Origin: Sorex araneus
Lineage: Eukaryota > Chordata > Mammalia > Eulipotyphla > Soricidae
Direction of reading: 5' to 3'
Assembly (NCBI RefSeq): GCF_027595985.1
Contig: NC_073303.1
Span: 188,435,095 to 188,499,094, forward strand
Length of the DNA stretch: 64,000 nucleotides
Part shown: positions 55,267-64,000 of the stretch, one piece after another
Layout: every line of letters starts with the position of its first letter
How positions within the stretch are numbered: the first letter of the stretch is position 1
The notes under the pieces: model-generated
Database searches by the model: none
The model's input: the letters and a program-made list of their open reading frames with translations, nothing else
What the model was told of the DNA's origin: nothing
Position numbers and translations under genes: made by a program

Positions 55267-55443
55267 GTTGGGCTGGAGCAATAGCACAGTGGGTGGGATT
55301 TTTGGCTTGCATAAAGCCGACCCAGGTTCTATTCCTCCTCCCCTCTCGGAGAGCCCAGCATGCTACTGAGAGTATCTCGCCCACACAGCAGAGCCTGGTA
55401 AGCTACCGGTGGTGTATTAGATCTGCCAAAAACAGTAACAACA
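55267..55443 (+). mobile_element. RTE-tailed SINE, 5' part, split by an L1 insertion
   Basis: GGGCTGGAGCAATAGCACAG, CAGGTTCTATTCC, AGTATCTCGCCCACAC, then TGCCAAAAACAGTAACAACA, where the L1 end inserted. The 3' part resumes at 55974. Confidence 0.92.
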
Positions 55444-55989
55444 TAGAAAGATTGCACTCATATGTGGAATATAATGTAACTGAGAAGTACAAGTTGGCAA
55501 CGATGCAACTTCTGGCAGATATCTCTCTGGACTTAGTTACTAAAATACTAAATTACAGAAACCCAAAACTGAGAGGCCGCTAAGTGTGGTCACTCGACCT
55601 CACACTTCTTCATCCTCAGCAATGGAAAACAAATTACCTAATGCTTCCTTTTCAGCAGGTCTGACTTTAGGGGAGAGACTCTCCAAACAATAATAGTGAG
55701 TTTTGTTGAAATATTGTATGCAATCAAAGTGAAAGTAAAGTGAAATTTATTAGTTACACAGGCGGGGGGGGCTTAGGATGGGGGGGCCAGGGGCGTGGGG
55801 GTGTTTGGGGTGTGAGGGGGCGGGGTGGAGCTATACTGGGATTCTTGGTGGTGGAATATGAGCACTGGTGAAGGGATGGGTATTCGAGCATTGTATAACT
55901 GAGATTTAAACCTGAAAACTTTGTAACTTTGTAACTTTCCACAATAAAAATTTAAAATAAAAAAAAAGAAAAAAAAAACAGTAACAACA
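55428..55989 (+). mobile_element. L1 3' end inserted in a SINE, perfect TSD
   Basis: L1 fragment 55444-55973 (ORF2 end GAAAGATTGCACTCATATGT, 3' UTR with very long G-runs at 55763-55830, A tail) flanked by the perfect 16-bp AAAAACAGTAACAACA (55428-55443, 55974-55989), which is SINE sequence. Confidence 0.95.
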
Positions 55990-56068
55990 AGTCTCACACT
56001 GGAGAGGTTACTGGTACCTGCTTGAGCAAATCGATGAGCAATGGGATGACAGTGATACAGTGATATTT
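55974..56068 (+). mobile_element. RTE-tailed SINE, 3' part
   Basis: Continues the SINE interrupted at 55443: AAGTCTCACACTGGAGAGG, TACTGGTACCTGCTTGAGC, tail GATGACAGTGATACAGTGAT. Confidence 0.93.
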
Positions 56069-56683
56069 TGGTTCTTAGGAAACTCAAAACTTTATATCAT
56101 GAATTTACAAGTGAGATTTTAATTTTTACTTCTAAGCAAAATATGCTTGAAGATATCAGAACAAGGCATGTATTTCCTTCAGTTGATTACAAATTTGAAT
56201 TTTTGAATAGCAGCTAAAAAGAGAAAAGAATATGAGACAAATCTTGTGAAGAATATGAGACAAATCTTTTTAAAGCATTTAAAAAATGTTTTAAAGAAGC
56301 TGTTACTGACCAGGTATTTCAAATGAAGTTCTGAGTATACAAAAATACACAATGAAATTAAGGATAATGGCTGTAAATATTTCTTTACTGGAAAAAGAGT
56401 CAATTTTGATGGCTTTTTAAGATACTTTCTTCATGTTCGAATCTTAATACTTTTTTTCAAATTTAAAATCAACTTTATAACTGTATCTCATGGTGATTCA
56501 ATTTTAAAAAAACACTATGAACTTTAAAAAATTAATTCCATAACAAATTGTTAATAATACTGTTTATTTTACTGTATATAGTATTATCATCATATAAAAT
56601 AATTTTTTGATATATAACCATTATATTTTTTGTTCACTTAAGATATTATATCCCTCATTGAAACAAAATGTTAGAACAACCAT
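56069..56683. other. Spacer with a small L1-end relic
   Basis: 56476-56512 (TGTATCTCATGGTGATTCAA) resembles the last bases of L1. No other feature. Confidence 0.45.
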
Positions 56684-56777
56684 CCCTTCACCAGGTTGTT
56701 CCAGCATTGTATAACTGAGACTTAAGCCTGAGAGCATTGAAATTTTCTACATGGTGATTCAATAAAATAAAATTCTT
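56684..56777 (+). mobile_element. Short L1 3' end with tiny 5' inversion
   Basis: CCATCCCTTCACCAG (reverse orientation) is followed by plus-strand GTTGTTCCAGCATTGTATAA, GAGACTTAAGCCTGAGAGC and GGTGATTCAATAAAAT with an A tail. GAACAACC and GGTTGTTC form an inverted repeat at the junction. Confidence 0.75.
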
Positions 56778-56974
56778 AAAAAAATAGGTTAAATGTTTAA
56801 TCTGTGCATAATTAGGTATTATTTTCTGCAGCATATAATTCTGTCTGTACTTAAATGACCAGAGATATATGAATTATATGAATGTTTATTTTAATATAGC
56901 AGATTATTGCATTCATAAAACAAATGAATATTTTAAAATAAAAACTGCAAAACAAAAAAATGTTAGAAATTGTT
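56776..56974 (+). repeat. Copy 1 of a 199-bp direct duplication
   Basis: Begins at the A tail of the preceding L1 end (TTAAAAAAATAGGTTAAATG) and ends GTTAGAAATTGTT. It differs from copy 2 (57192-57390) at one base by eye, with no gaps. Confidence 0.92.
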
Positions 56975-57039
56975 CCTTGATTATATTTAATATTATACTT
57001 TATGCACCTTCTGGTACTGTATTATAAAAACCTACCATT

Positions 57040-57176
57040 CTCTTCCTCTGTCCCTCATGGAGAGCCGGGCAAGCTACCTAGAGTATCCTGCCGGCATGGC
57101 AGAGCCTGGCAAGTTACCTGTGGTGTATTCGATATGCCAAAAACAGTAACACAGTAAAAATAAATCTCACAATGGT
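57040..57176 (+). mobile_element. RTE-tailed SINE, 5' part, interrupted
   Basis: CCTCTGTCCCTCATGGAGAG, GCAAGCTACCTAGAGTATCC, TGCCAAAAACAGTAACACAG, then CTCACAATGG. The element is broken here by a rearrangement and resumes at about 57391. Confidence 0.88.
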
Positions 57177-57186
57177 GAGATTTATT
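57159..57186. repeat. Perfect 12-bp hairpin at a rearrangement junction
   Basis: AATAAATCTCAC, loop AATG, GTGAGATTTATT. Only the left arm fits the SINE; the right arm is an inverted copy of it. Confidence 0.9.
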
Positions 57187-57191
57187 GCTGG

Positions 57192-57390
57192 TTAAAAAAA
57201 TAGGTTAAATGTTTAATCTGTGCATAATTAGGTATTATTTTCTGCAGCATATAATTCTGTCTGTACTTAAATGACCAGAGATATATGAATTATATGAATG
57301 TTTATTTTAATATAGCAGATTATTGCATTCATAAAACAAATGAATATTTAAAAATAAAAACTGCAAAACAAAAAAATGTTAGAAATTGTT
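57192..57390 (+). repeat. Copy 2 of a 199-bp direct duplication
   Basis: 198 of 199 bases match 56776-56974. It is inserted inside an RTE-tailed SINE and flanked by TTGCTGGTT (57185-57193, 57389-57397). Confidence 0.92.
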
Positions 57391-57452
57391 GCTGGTTGCT
57401 GGTGCCCGCTCGAGCAAATCAATGAGCAATGGGATGACAGTGCTACAGTGAA
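57391..57452 (+). mobile_element. RTE-tailed SINE, 3' part after interruption
   Basis: TTGCTGGTGCCCGCTCGAGC, AAATCAATGAGCAATGGG, ATGACAGTGCTACAGTGA. Confidence 0.88.
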
Positions 57453-57484
57453 TCATTCTCTGATAAAATATTGTTTGTTTTTAG

Positions 57485-57648
57485 GTTTGGGGAAACATTC
57501 TGCAATAGTCAAGACTTATTCCTGGATCTTCATTCAGGAGCTAGTCATTGAGGTATTTAGTGTACAATATGGGGTGCCAGGGATTGAACCCTGTTTGGCT
57601 GTATACAAGGCAAGTACATTACTCATTGTACTAATGCACCATTCCCTG
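57485..57648 (-). mobile_element. SOR-type SINE, diverged
   Basis: TTATTCCTGGATCTTCATTC, GGGATTGAACCCTGTTTGGC (B box complement), ATGCACCATTCCCTG. Confidence 0.75.
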
Positions 57649-57691
57649 TTAAAAAATCAGATAGATTTGACTGAGAATCCAGCATACTGTT

Positions 57692-58567
57692 TTCTTTAGG
57701 GGTTGAACCAGACAACATTCTCACCCATCAGTGGATAAGGATCCCTTTTTACCACATCCCTGCCAACCAGATTGTACCATTATTTTTGATATGTTCCATT
57801 CTCACGGTGTGGAGATGGCATCACACTGTTTTCTGGATTTTGACTTACCCTATTATAAGTGATGATAAGCATTTTTTCATGTGTTCTTGACCATCTTTTG
57901 GTCATCCTCAGAGAAGTCCCTGTTCATTTTATCTCCTCACTTTTTGATGAGGGTTTGGGATTTTGTTGTTGTTGCTGCTAATCTTTGTCAAACCTTTTAT
58001 AATAACCTAGATATCAACCCCTTATCTAATGTACTGACCACAAATACTTTCTCTCATTCAGTTAGTTGTCTTTTAAATTTAACCTGTGTTTCTTTCCCAT
58101 GAAGAAACTTTAATTTGATGTGGTCTGGTTTTTGACTCTTTCACCTTTGCCTGTGGTAGACACCTTTGATGTCCAGATCTTGGAACATTCTTTCTATATT
58201 TTCCTTAATGTATTTTATAGATTCTGATCTAATCTCAAGGTCTAGTTCACTTTGAACTTATACTTGTGACGGTGTGGAATATGGATCCAGTTTGAATGTT
58301 TACACGAAGCTATCTGTTTTGCCAGCAGTATTTCTTGAAGAGGGATTGTCTTTACTCTATTTCATACTCTTAGTTGGTATAAATGCATGGCAGAGCCTGG
58401 CAAGTTCCCCATGGCATATTCAATATGCCAAAAACAGTAACAACAAGTCTCACAATGGAGACGTTACTGGTGCCTGCTCCAGCAATTTGATGAACAATGG
58501 GATGATAGTGCTACAGTGATACAGTTCATATAAAAAATTAGCTGACCATATATGTGAGGGTCTGCAC
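57692..58567 (-). mobile_element. Old L1 ORF2 segment, inverted part of a 5'-inverted insertion
   Basis: Minus-strand ORF2 landmarks: GCATTTTTTCATGTGTTCTT, GATATCAACCCCTTATCTAA, TTAATTTGATGTGGTCTGGT. Interrupted by the SINE at 58385-58524. It joins at about 58567 to the plus-strand piece that is contiguous in the parental L1. Confidence 0.82.
58385..58524 (+). mobile_element. RTE-tailed SINE 3' half, inserted in L1
   Basis: GCATGGCAGAGCCTGGCAAG, CAAAAACAGTAACAACAAG, GAGACGTTACTGGTGCC, tail (TACAGTGA). L1 sequence continues on both sides. Confidence 0.88.
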
Positions 58568-59230
58568 TTATAAATTTGAAATTGAGCTGCCATAGGACTC
58601 AGCAATTATACTTTTAGTTACCTACCCCTAGGAGAGGTATTTAAATGAATGTATACACACTATTATTATTCATTGCAGCACTCAACACAATAGTAAAGAT
58701 TTGGAATAAACCAAGATGCCCTATAACAGATCAGTGTATCATGGAGATGTGGTATTTACACGCAATGGAGTATTATGCAGTTGTAAAATATGATGAAATC
58801 ATGCAATTTTCTGCAACGTAAGTGTTAAATGAAGTAAGCCAGAAGAACAACAACAAACAGAGGATGATATCACACATATGGCATTTAGAGTAACTTGGCG
58901 AGGAAAGGCAATGGCTGAAAGAGTGAATACCTAAATCATCCTTGTTCCCATAGTATAGGGAAGACAAGGCAGGAGAGCTAGTGGCAGGGTTTGGGGAGAA
59001 GAGACATATGTGAAACAACAGACATAAGGGTCAAGGTACATTTGTGGTGTAAGGGATAACAGAGTTATTATCCAAACCAGAGAGTCAATAACACTATCAT
59101 AGACTTATACTTTAATAACCAAACTTTAAAATGTGCCTTTTGAGATGGCAGCCTGAGAAGGGGTAGAACAAAAACCTAGGAACCCTGGAGAATCAAAATT
59201 GATGTTGGTGGCAGGACTGGTGATGGGACT
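58568..59230 (+). mobile_element. Old L1 ORF2 C-terminus and 3' UTR, forward part
   Basis: AAATTGAGCTGCCATAGGAC, TTCATTGCAGCACTCAACAC, ATTTACACGCAATGGAGTAT, TAAATGAAGTAAGCCAGAAG. Several stops. The 3' UTR is of an older type without the shrew-style G-runs. Confidence 0.78.
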
Positions 59231-59234
59231 TTTT

Positions 59235-59461
59235 AAAAAATTATTTATTAGTGAATCACTGTGAGGTAGTTGCAGACTTAAAAACTTTTGTGCTTGTGTT
59301 TAAGTCATACAATGCTCAAGGTCACATCCCTCCACTAGTGCCCATTTTCTACCACCAATGATCCCAGTATCCCTCCCACCACTCCCACCCCGTCCCCTTC
59401 ACCCCACCTTGCCTCTGTGGCAGGGCGTTCCCTTTTGCTATCTCTCTCTTTCTGGGTGTTG
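59235..59461 (-). mobile_element. L1 3' UTR end
   Basis: AGTGAATCACTGTGAGGTAG, ATACAATGCTCAAGGTCACA, TCCCTCCACTAGTGCCCATT, CCACCAATGATCCCAGTATC in reverse orientation. Confidence 0.85.
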
Positions 59462-59535
59462 TCTAAAACACACCTATCTGTAACTCCGTAAGTCAGGGTA
59501 TTTTAATAAAATTAAATTGAGGAAACAGAATTATA

Positions 59536-59670
59536 TAGAGGCTGGAGTGATATCAGGGGGCAAACTTAGATGCCTGGAATGCACAGGAGTCAACTTCAAT
59601 CCCTGGCACTGTGTGATCCTTCAACACTGCTGGGTATAGCCCTGGGGTGCCCTGGTACCTCTAATCCCGA
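59536..59670 (+). mobile_element. SOR-like SINE variant
   Basis: AGGCTGGAGTGATATCAGGG, CAACTTCAATCCCTGGCACT, CTGCTGGGTATAGCCCTGGG. Diverged 3' half. Confidence 0.6.
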
Positions 59671-59855
59671 GCAACACAGCTTTGCCAGGGCATGGTACTG
59701 AACTGTCTGGCCAGATTGGCTGAATTTTGGTGGGAGTGGCCCAGGGTCCTTGACAAGTTTCCAAGAGATGTTCCCTCCAAAACAAATGTCAGATCAAGCG
59801 AGGTATTAGTTGCACTAAAGGTTATCTCACACTGATTCAAATTATAGTTAAATTG

Positions 59856-60823
59856 TAAAATAAGAGCTCGTCCAACCCTGTACTCCCCAACGCCAGCTGC
59901 CAGGACCAACCGCTGTTGGCGTGGATGTGGGGAGAAAGGAACTCTCCTACACTGCTGTGGGAATGCTGACTGGTTCAGCCCTTTTGGAAAACAGTATGGT
60001 CGCTTCTCAAAAAATTAGAAATTGAGCTCCTATGTGACCCAGCAATACCACTCCTGGGAATAGATCCCATAGAGGCAAAAAAGTATAGTCGAAATGACAT
60101 CTGCACTCAAATGTTCATTGCAGCACTGTTTGTAGTAGCCTGAATCTGGAAAAAACCCCAGTGCTCAAGAACAGATGACTGGTTAAAGAAACTTTGGTAG
60201 ATCTACACAATGGAATACTATGCAGCTGTTAGAAAAGATGAAGTCATGACCTTTGTATATAAGTGGATCAACACGGAAAATATCATGCTAAGGGAAATGA
60301 GTCAAAAAGAGAGAGACAGGCTTAGAAAGATTGCACTCATCTGTGGAATATAAAGTAACAGAATGGGAGAATAACATCCAAGAATAGTAGAGCTAAGTAC
60401 AGGAGGTTGTCTCCACAGCTTAGAAGCTGGCCTCACATGTAGGAGGATAAGGCAGCTCAAATAGAGAAGGGAACAACAGGTAAAATGTGGTTCGAAGTCC
60501 CACTGGGGATGGAAGATGTGCGTTAAAAGTGGACTATGGATCAAACATGATGGCCACACAATACTTTTATTGCGAACCACAACACCCAAAAGGAGAGAGA
60601 GAACAGAAGGTAATGCCCTGCCACAGAGGTGGGGGGGGCAGGGGGGATGGGTTGGGAGTGTGGGAGAGATACTGGGATCATTGGATCATCAGTGGTGGAG
60701 AATGAGCACTGGTGGAGGGATGGGTACTTACACATTGTATGACTGAAACACAAGCACAAAAAGATATGTCTGTAACTGTACCTCATGATGATTCACTAAT
60801 AAACAAAAAAACTAAAATAAGAG
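59856..60823 (+). mobile_element. L1 3' portion with TSD
   Basis: Insertion 59867-60812 flanked by TAAAATAAGAG. ORF2 C-terminus from about 59909 (GTTGGCGTGGATGTGGGGAG) to about 60345, then the 3' UTR (CATCCAAGAATAGTAGAGCT), a G-tract at 60630-60664 and an ACTAATAAAC end. ORF2 is broken by stops (for example TAGCCTGAATCTGG near 60136). The first 42 bases (59867-59908) are not L1-like and may be filler added at the 5' junction. Confidence 0.85.
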
Positions 60824-62042
60824 AGTTTTTATTTGAAGAGGCATTTTCTGAAAGGTAATGGTGAATGAAATGCACTCAAATTAAAGCTTTATTACAATGT
60901 GAGAAAATGCTTTTTTAAAGAACTTCAAGATCCCTTTTAGCATAAATTTTACTCCAGTCTTACTGAGGATTCATTTTATAAAACACCTCTGAATGGAGAT
61001 CCCTATTAAAACAATTAGCTAGTGTTGACCCTTGGGTTTGTATAAACTTAATTAACTATCTGTGTAATGTTAGGTCAACTCACTTAACCTGAGGGACCAA
61101 TAAAGTGTTTTTTTTTTTAATGTGAATACTGTTGAAAGTGAAAGGGAGCTTTTCCTATTGTTGTTCATAGAATTAATTTATGGTGGAAATGGGCACATTA
61201 ATCATATTGAGCAGTCATCAGACCATTACATCATACTAATCACTCCTTTCTTGTTTGAATCATACCCTTATTATTTTTAAAATATAATTTGTATCCCTAC
61301 ATACCTTAACTCCAAACAGATAGTTCATTGTACATGTAGCACCTAAGTCAACTCAGATGAAAACTTATATGAATAAGGAGGCTCATATTTATAATAATCT
61401 TTGAAGTGCTTGGTTCCTAGACATTAATTTCCAAGCATCTAAAGTCACTTTTTATTGCCTACTAATATGGCCTGGGAATATGAATTATGTTGAACTAATT
61501 GAAACTTACCTCAATCTGACAATTAAAAGGTGCCATCTATGATACTTGCCATTCAGATGCCCAAAACTTGTCTTGTGATTTTTTTTCTAAATGTTACATC
61601 TTCCAGTTCTGTCTTTCTATTTTTGCCAAATAAGACTGAGTAGATTGTAACTATGATTCATTACATTATTGAGCCTAATTACCTAACTAGCAAAGTTAAC
61701 TCTTTTGTTCATTCATTCATTTTTTCATTTATTGAAGTGTATATGTGGTGCTTGGGATATCGCATTTATGAATTTATCTAATTTTCTTTAATTCCCACAC
61801 AAACTGTGGATAAAGGCATTGTAAAATTGATAGCAAAAGACATAAATTAAAGTAAAAATTTCTTTGGCCAAGCAATGAAAAACATAAATGGAAAGATGAA
61901 GTTTTTTTAACCTTAGAGATTATTTTAAATTGTATGGAGTTTAAAAATCCTTAAATATTCCTTCATGACAACTAAGCATGGAGAAACACACTGAGATATT
62001 TCCTGCAAAAACAATTTTGTTTTCCTGTAAAAAGCTGACAGG
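60824..62042. other. AT-rich spacer, nothing recognised
   Basis: No feature identified. Confidence 0.5.
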
Positions 62043-62295
<253 letters not shown>

Positions 62296-62382
62296 GCGAA
62301 CAAGCAAATCCCCCCCAAACCTGTGCACCTTTGACTCCTACCATTTAAGTAACTTTATTTGCAATGGGATAATTTTTCCATA

Positions 62383-63058
62383 AAAATAGTGACTATGGCC
62401 GAGATGTGACCCCGGGGGCCGCAAGCGTGTGCGGCTCCTCCGCAGCTGCACCCGCGTGAATCCAGACCCAGCTGAACCAACTACAACATGGACTGCTCCT
62501 AGCAGATTATTTCCTGCCAGAGAACTAAGCTGCGACCCCATGCCCACCTGGGAGGGGAAAGGTATTTTTCTCTCGCGCCTGTCCCTTCCTGGGGATGAAG
62601 GGCGTGGGGCCTGCCATATTATGACGACCACAGATGGGGTTTACAAGCTTGCAATGATCAAATATCCGGAAGAAATCTCCCTGGACTTAGTTGTTAAAGT
62701 ACAGAAATACAAAACCGCGTGGCCGCAGACCTCATTTCTCTTCACAACAGGTCTGACTCTAGTGGGGTGCTCCTAATAATAATGGTGAGGTTTGTGTTGA
62801 AATAGTGAATGTAACCAAAGTAAATAGAAAGTAAAGTGAAATTTATCAGTTACAAGGTGGGTGGGGTGCGGAGGTGGGCGTGATGGGAGGTGTACTGTGT
62901 TTTTTTTTTTTTTTTGTCTTCGATGGTGGGATATGGGCACTGGTGAAAGGATGGTTTTTTTAGCATTGTATGACTACGACTTAAGCCTGAAAGCATTGTA
63001 ATTTTCCACATGGTGATTCAATAAAATAAAATTAAAAAAAAAGAAAATAGTGACCATG
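62383..63058 (+). mobile_element. Non-autonomous retroposon: GC-rich head plus L1 3' UTR, with TSD
   Basis: 646-bp unit 62398-63043 flanked by AAAATAGTGACTATG / AAAATAGTGACCATG. Head (about 62398-62645) has CpG-containing blocks (GACCCCGGGGGCCGCAAGCG, TGCCATATTATGACGACCAC). From about 62648 it is L1 3' UTR (TGCAATGATCAAATATCCGG, GTAAAGTGAAATTTATCAGT, G-runs, GTGATTCAATAAAATAAAAT). No coding capacity. It may be an L1 deleted between its 5' and 3' UTRs, or a new composite family. Confidence 0.75.
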
Positions 63059-63170
63059 AGCAAAACAAACATATTGTTATATATCTTATCCCTGAACCAT
63101 CAGAAGGTTACAAAGATCAAAGAATTATTATTCTCATTAAGCAGAATTTTTCAACTTGAAAATTGAATTG

Positions 63171-63312
63171 AGGATTCAGAAAGATAGTACGGGGGTAAGG
63201 TAACTAACTTGGATGTAGTTCAACACAGCCCTGCATATGTTCCCTATCAGGAGTGATCACCATCCGTCTGATCACCACTAGGAATAATCGCGGAGTACAG
63301 AGTAGACCACTT
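63171..63312 (+). mobile_element. SOR-like SINE, degraded
   Basis: GATTCAGAAAGATAGTACGG, TAGTTCAACACAGCCCTGC, TCAGGAGTGATCACCATCC. Confidence 0.5.
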
Positions 63313-64000
63313 TCAACCTTATCTCTGTGTCACATGGAACGCCAATTGGCAGCAGTTTTAGGTTCTCCATAGACTACAGATCACACTCTAGGCATCAGGT
63401 TGTACCTGTTCTTGCTGACCATCTATCCATTCACCCAACCTAACTGTCTCTGCAGTAATGAAGCATTAGCATCAATCAGACAGGAAGACAAGCTCTTTAA
63501 AGAGACAGCTCAACTGTCTCTTTTGTTCATATCTTTATATTAGTGATCTAATACACTCAGTTCTATTCCTAATATAAAGTTAGACTTGTGTGGAAAGTAT
63601 TTAGAAGTTAAGTGTACCTTAAGATCATATGCAGTTCTTAGGTTTTAAAGCAGATATTTATGCGTCATTTTTAAATGATCTACGTATTTCTTACGACTCT
63701 TGAACTGCCTTAACTTGTGTACATTAAGATACAGTCTACTCAAGGAAAGGAGCAATACTCAGTCAATATATGATATTTCAAGAGATTTTTACTGAGTAGA
63801 GTTTAGTAATCTGTGTAATAACAGATTGACAATATTTATGACCCTGACTCCATTACCATAGAGAAGAAAAATCAAACACACGTTTGCTCTGTTAGACAGA
63901 TATTTCACCAAACTTATGCAAGTCATAATGCAAATATGCATTGCAACTTAATATGAAAGGTTAATATAATAAGTTACTGCTAATTAAAGCTCATTGACTA
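63313..64000. other. Spacer, nothing recognised
   Basis: AT-rich end of the window without identifiable features. Confidence 0.5.

Overview
This is nuclear DNA of a mammal, and the repeats point to a shrew (Soricidae, most likely Sorex). The evidence is the dominant tRNA-derived, A-tailed SINE, which I recognise as the shrew SOR type, a lineage-specific L1 whose 3' UTR carries G-runs, and an RTE-clade LINE whose protein resembles nematode RTE proteins. I recall a published report of an RTE shared by the common shrew and parasitic nematodes; this is from memory and should be verified. No intact protein-coding gene is visible. Open frames are LINE remnants, microsatellite translations or chance. 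The window reads as a gene-poor, AT-rich intergenic or deep intronic region.

Layout. 1-1174 holds the broken 3' part of the RTE LINE. Three groups of repeats are scattered through the rest. (i) SOR-type SINEs end in an A-rich tail. (ii) RTE-tailed SINEs share the same tRNA-like head but end in a sequence matching the last codons of the RTE reading frame plus a short microsatellite. (iii) L1 pieces include an open C-terminal ORF2 segment at 4866-5480, several 5'-inverted insertions, and a 3-kb insertion (11854-14862) flanked by a 16-bp duplication that appears to carry a 3' transduction. 21219-24211 contains two related LTR-like repeats in opposite orientation, enclosing a tRNA-Ile(AAU)-like sequence joined to a SOR SINE. 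28034-29193, 54443-55122 and 62398-63043 are composite elements with unusual heads and L1 3' ends. 38725-38848 is a fragment resembling the VAV3 calponin-homology exon. 42905-43239 is a solo LTR with a 6-bp duplication. 56776-57390 contains a nearly perfect 199-bp direct duplication beside a hairpin.

How the parts relate. L1 presumably supplied the machinery for A-tailed elements (SOR, the tRNA-Ile/SOR dimer, the composites), and the RTE LINE for SINEs that copy its 3' end. The same head on two different tails, with target-site duplications around both types, suggests that two LINE machineries competed for one SINE lineage. All coordinates and duplications were read by eye. Family names come from recognition, not from a database search.
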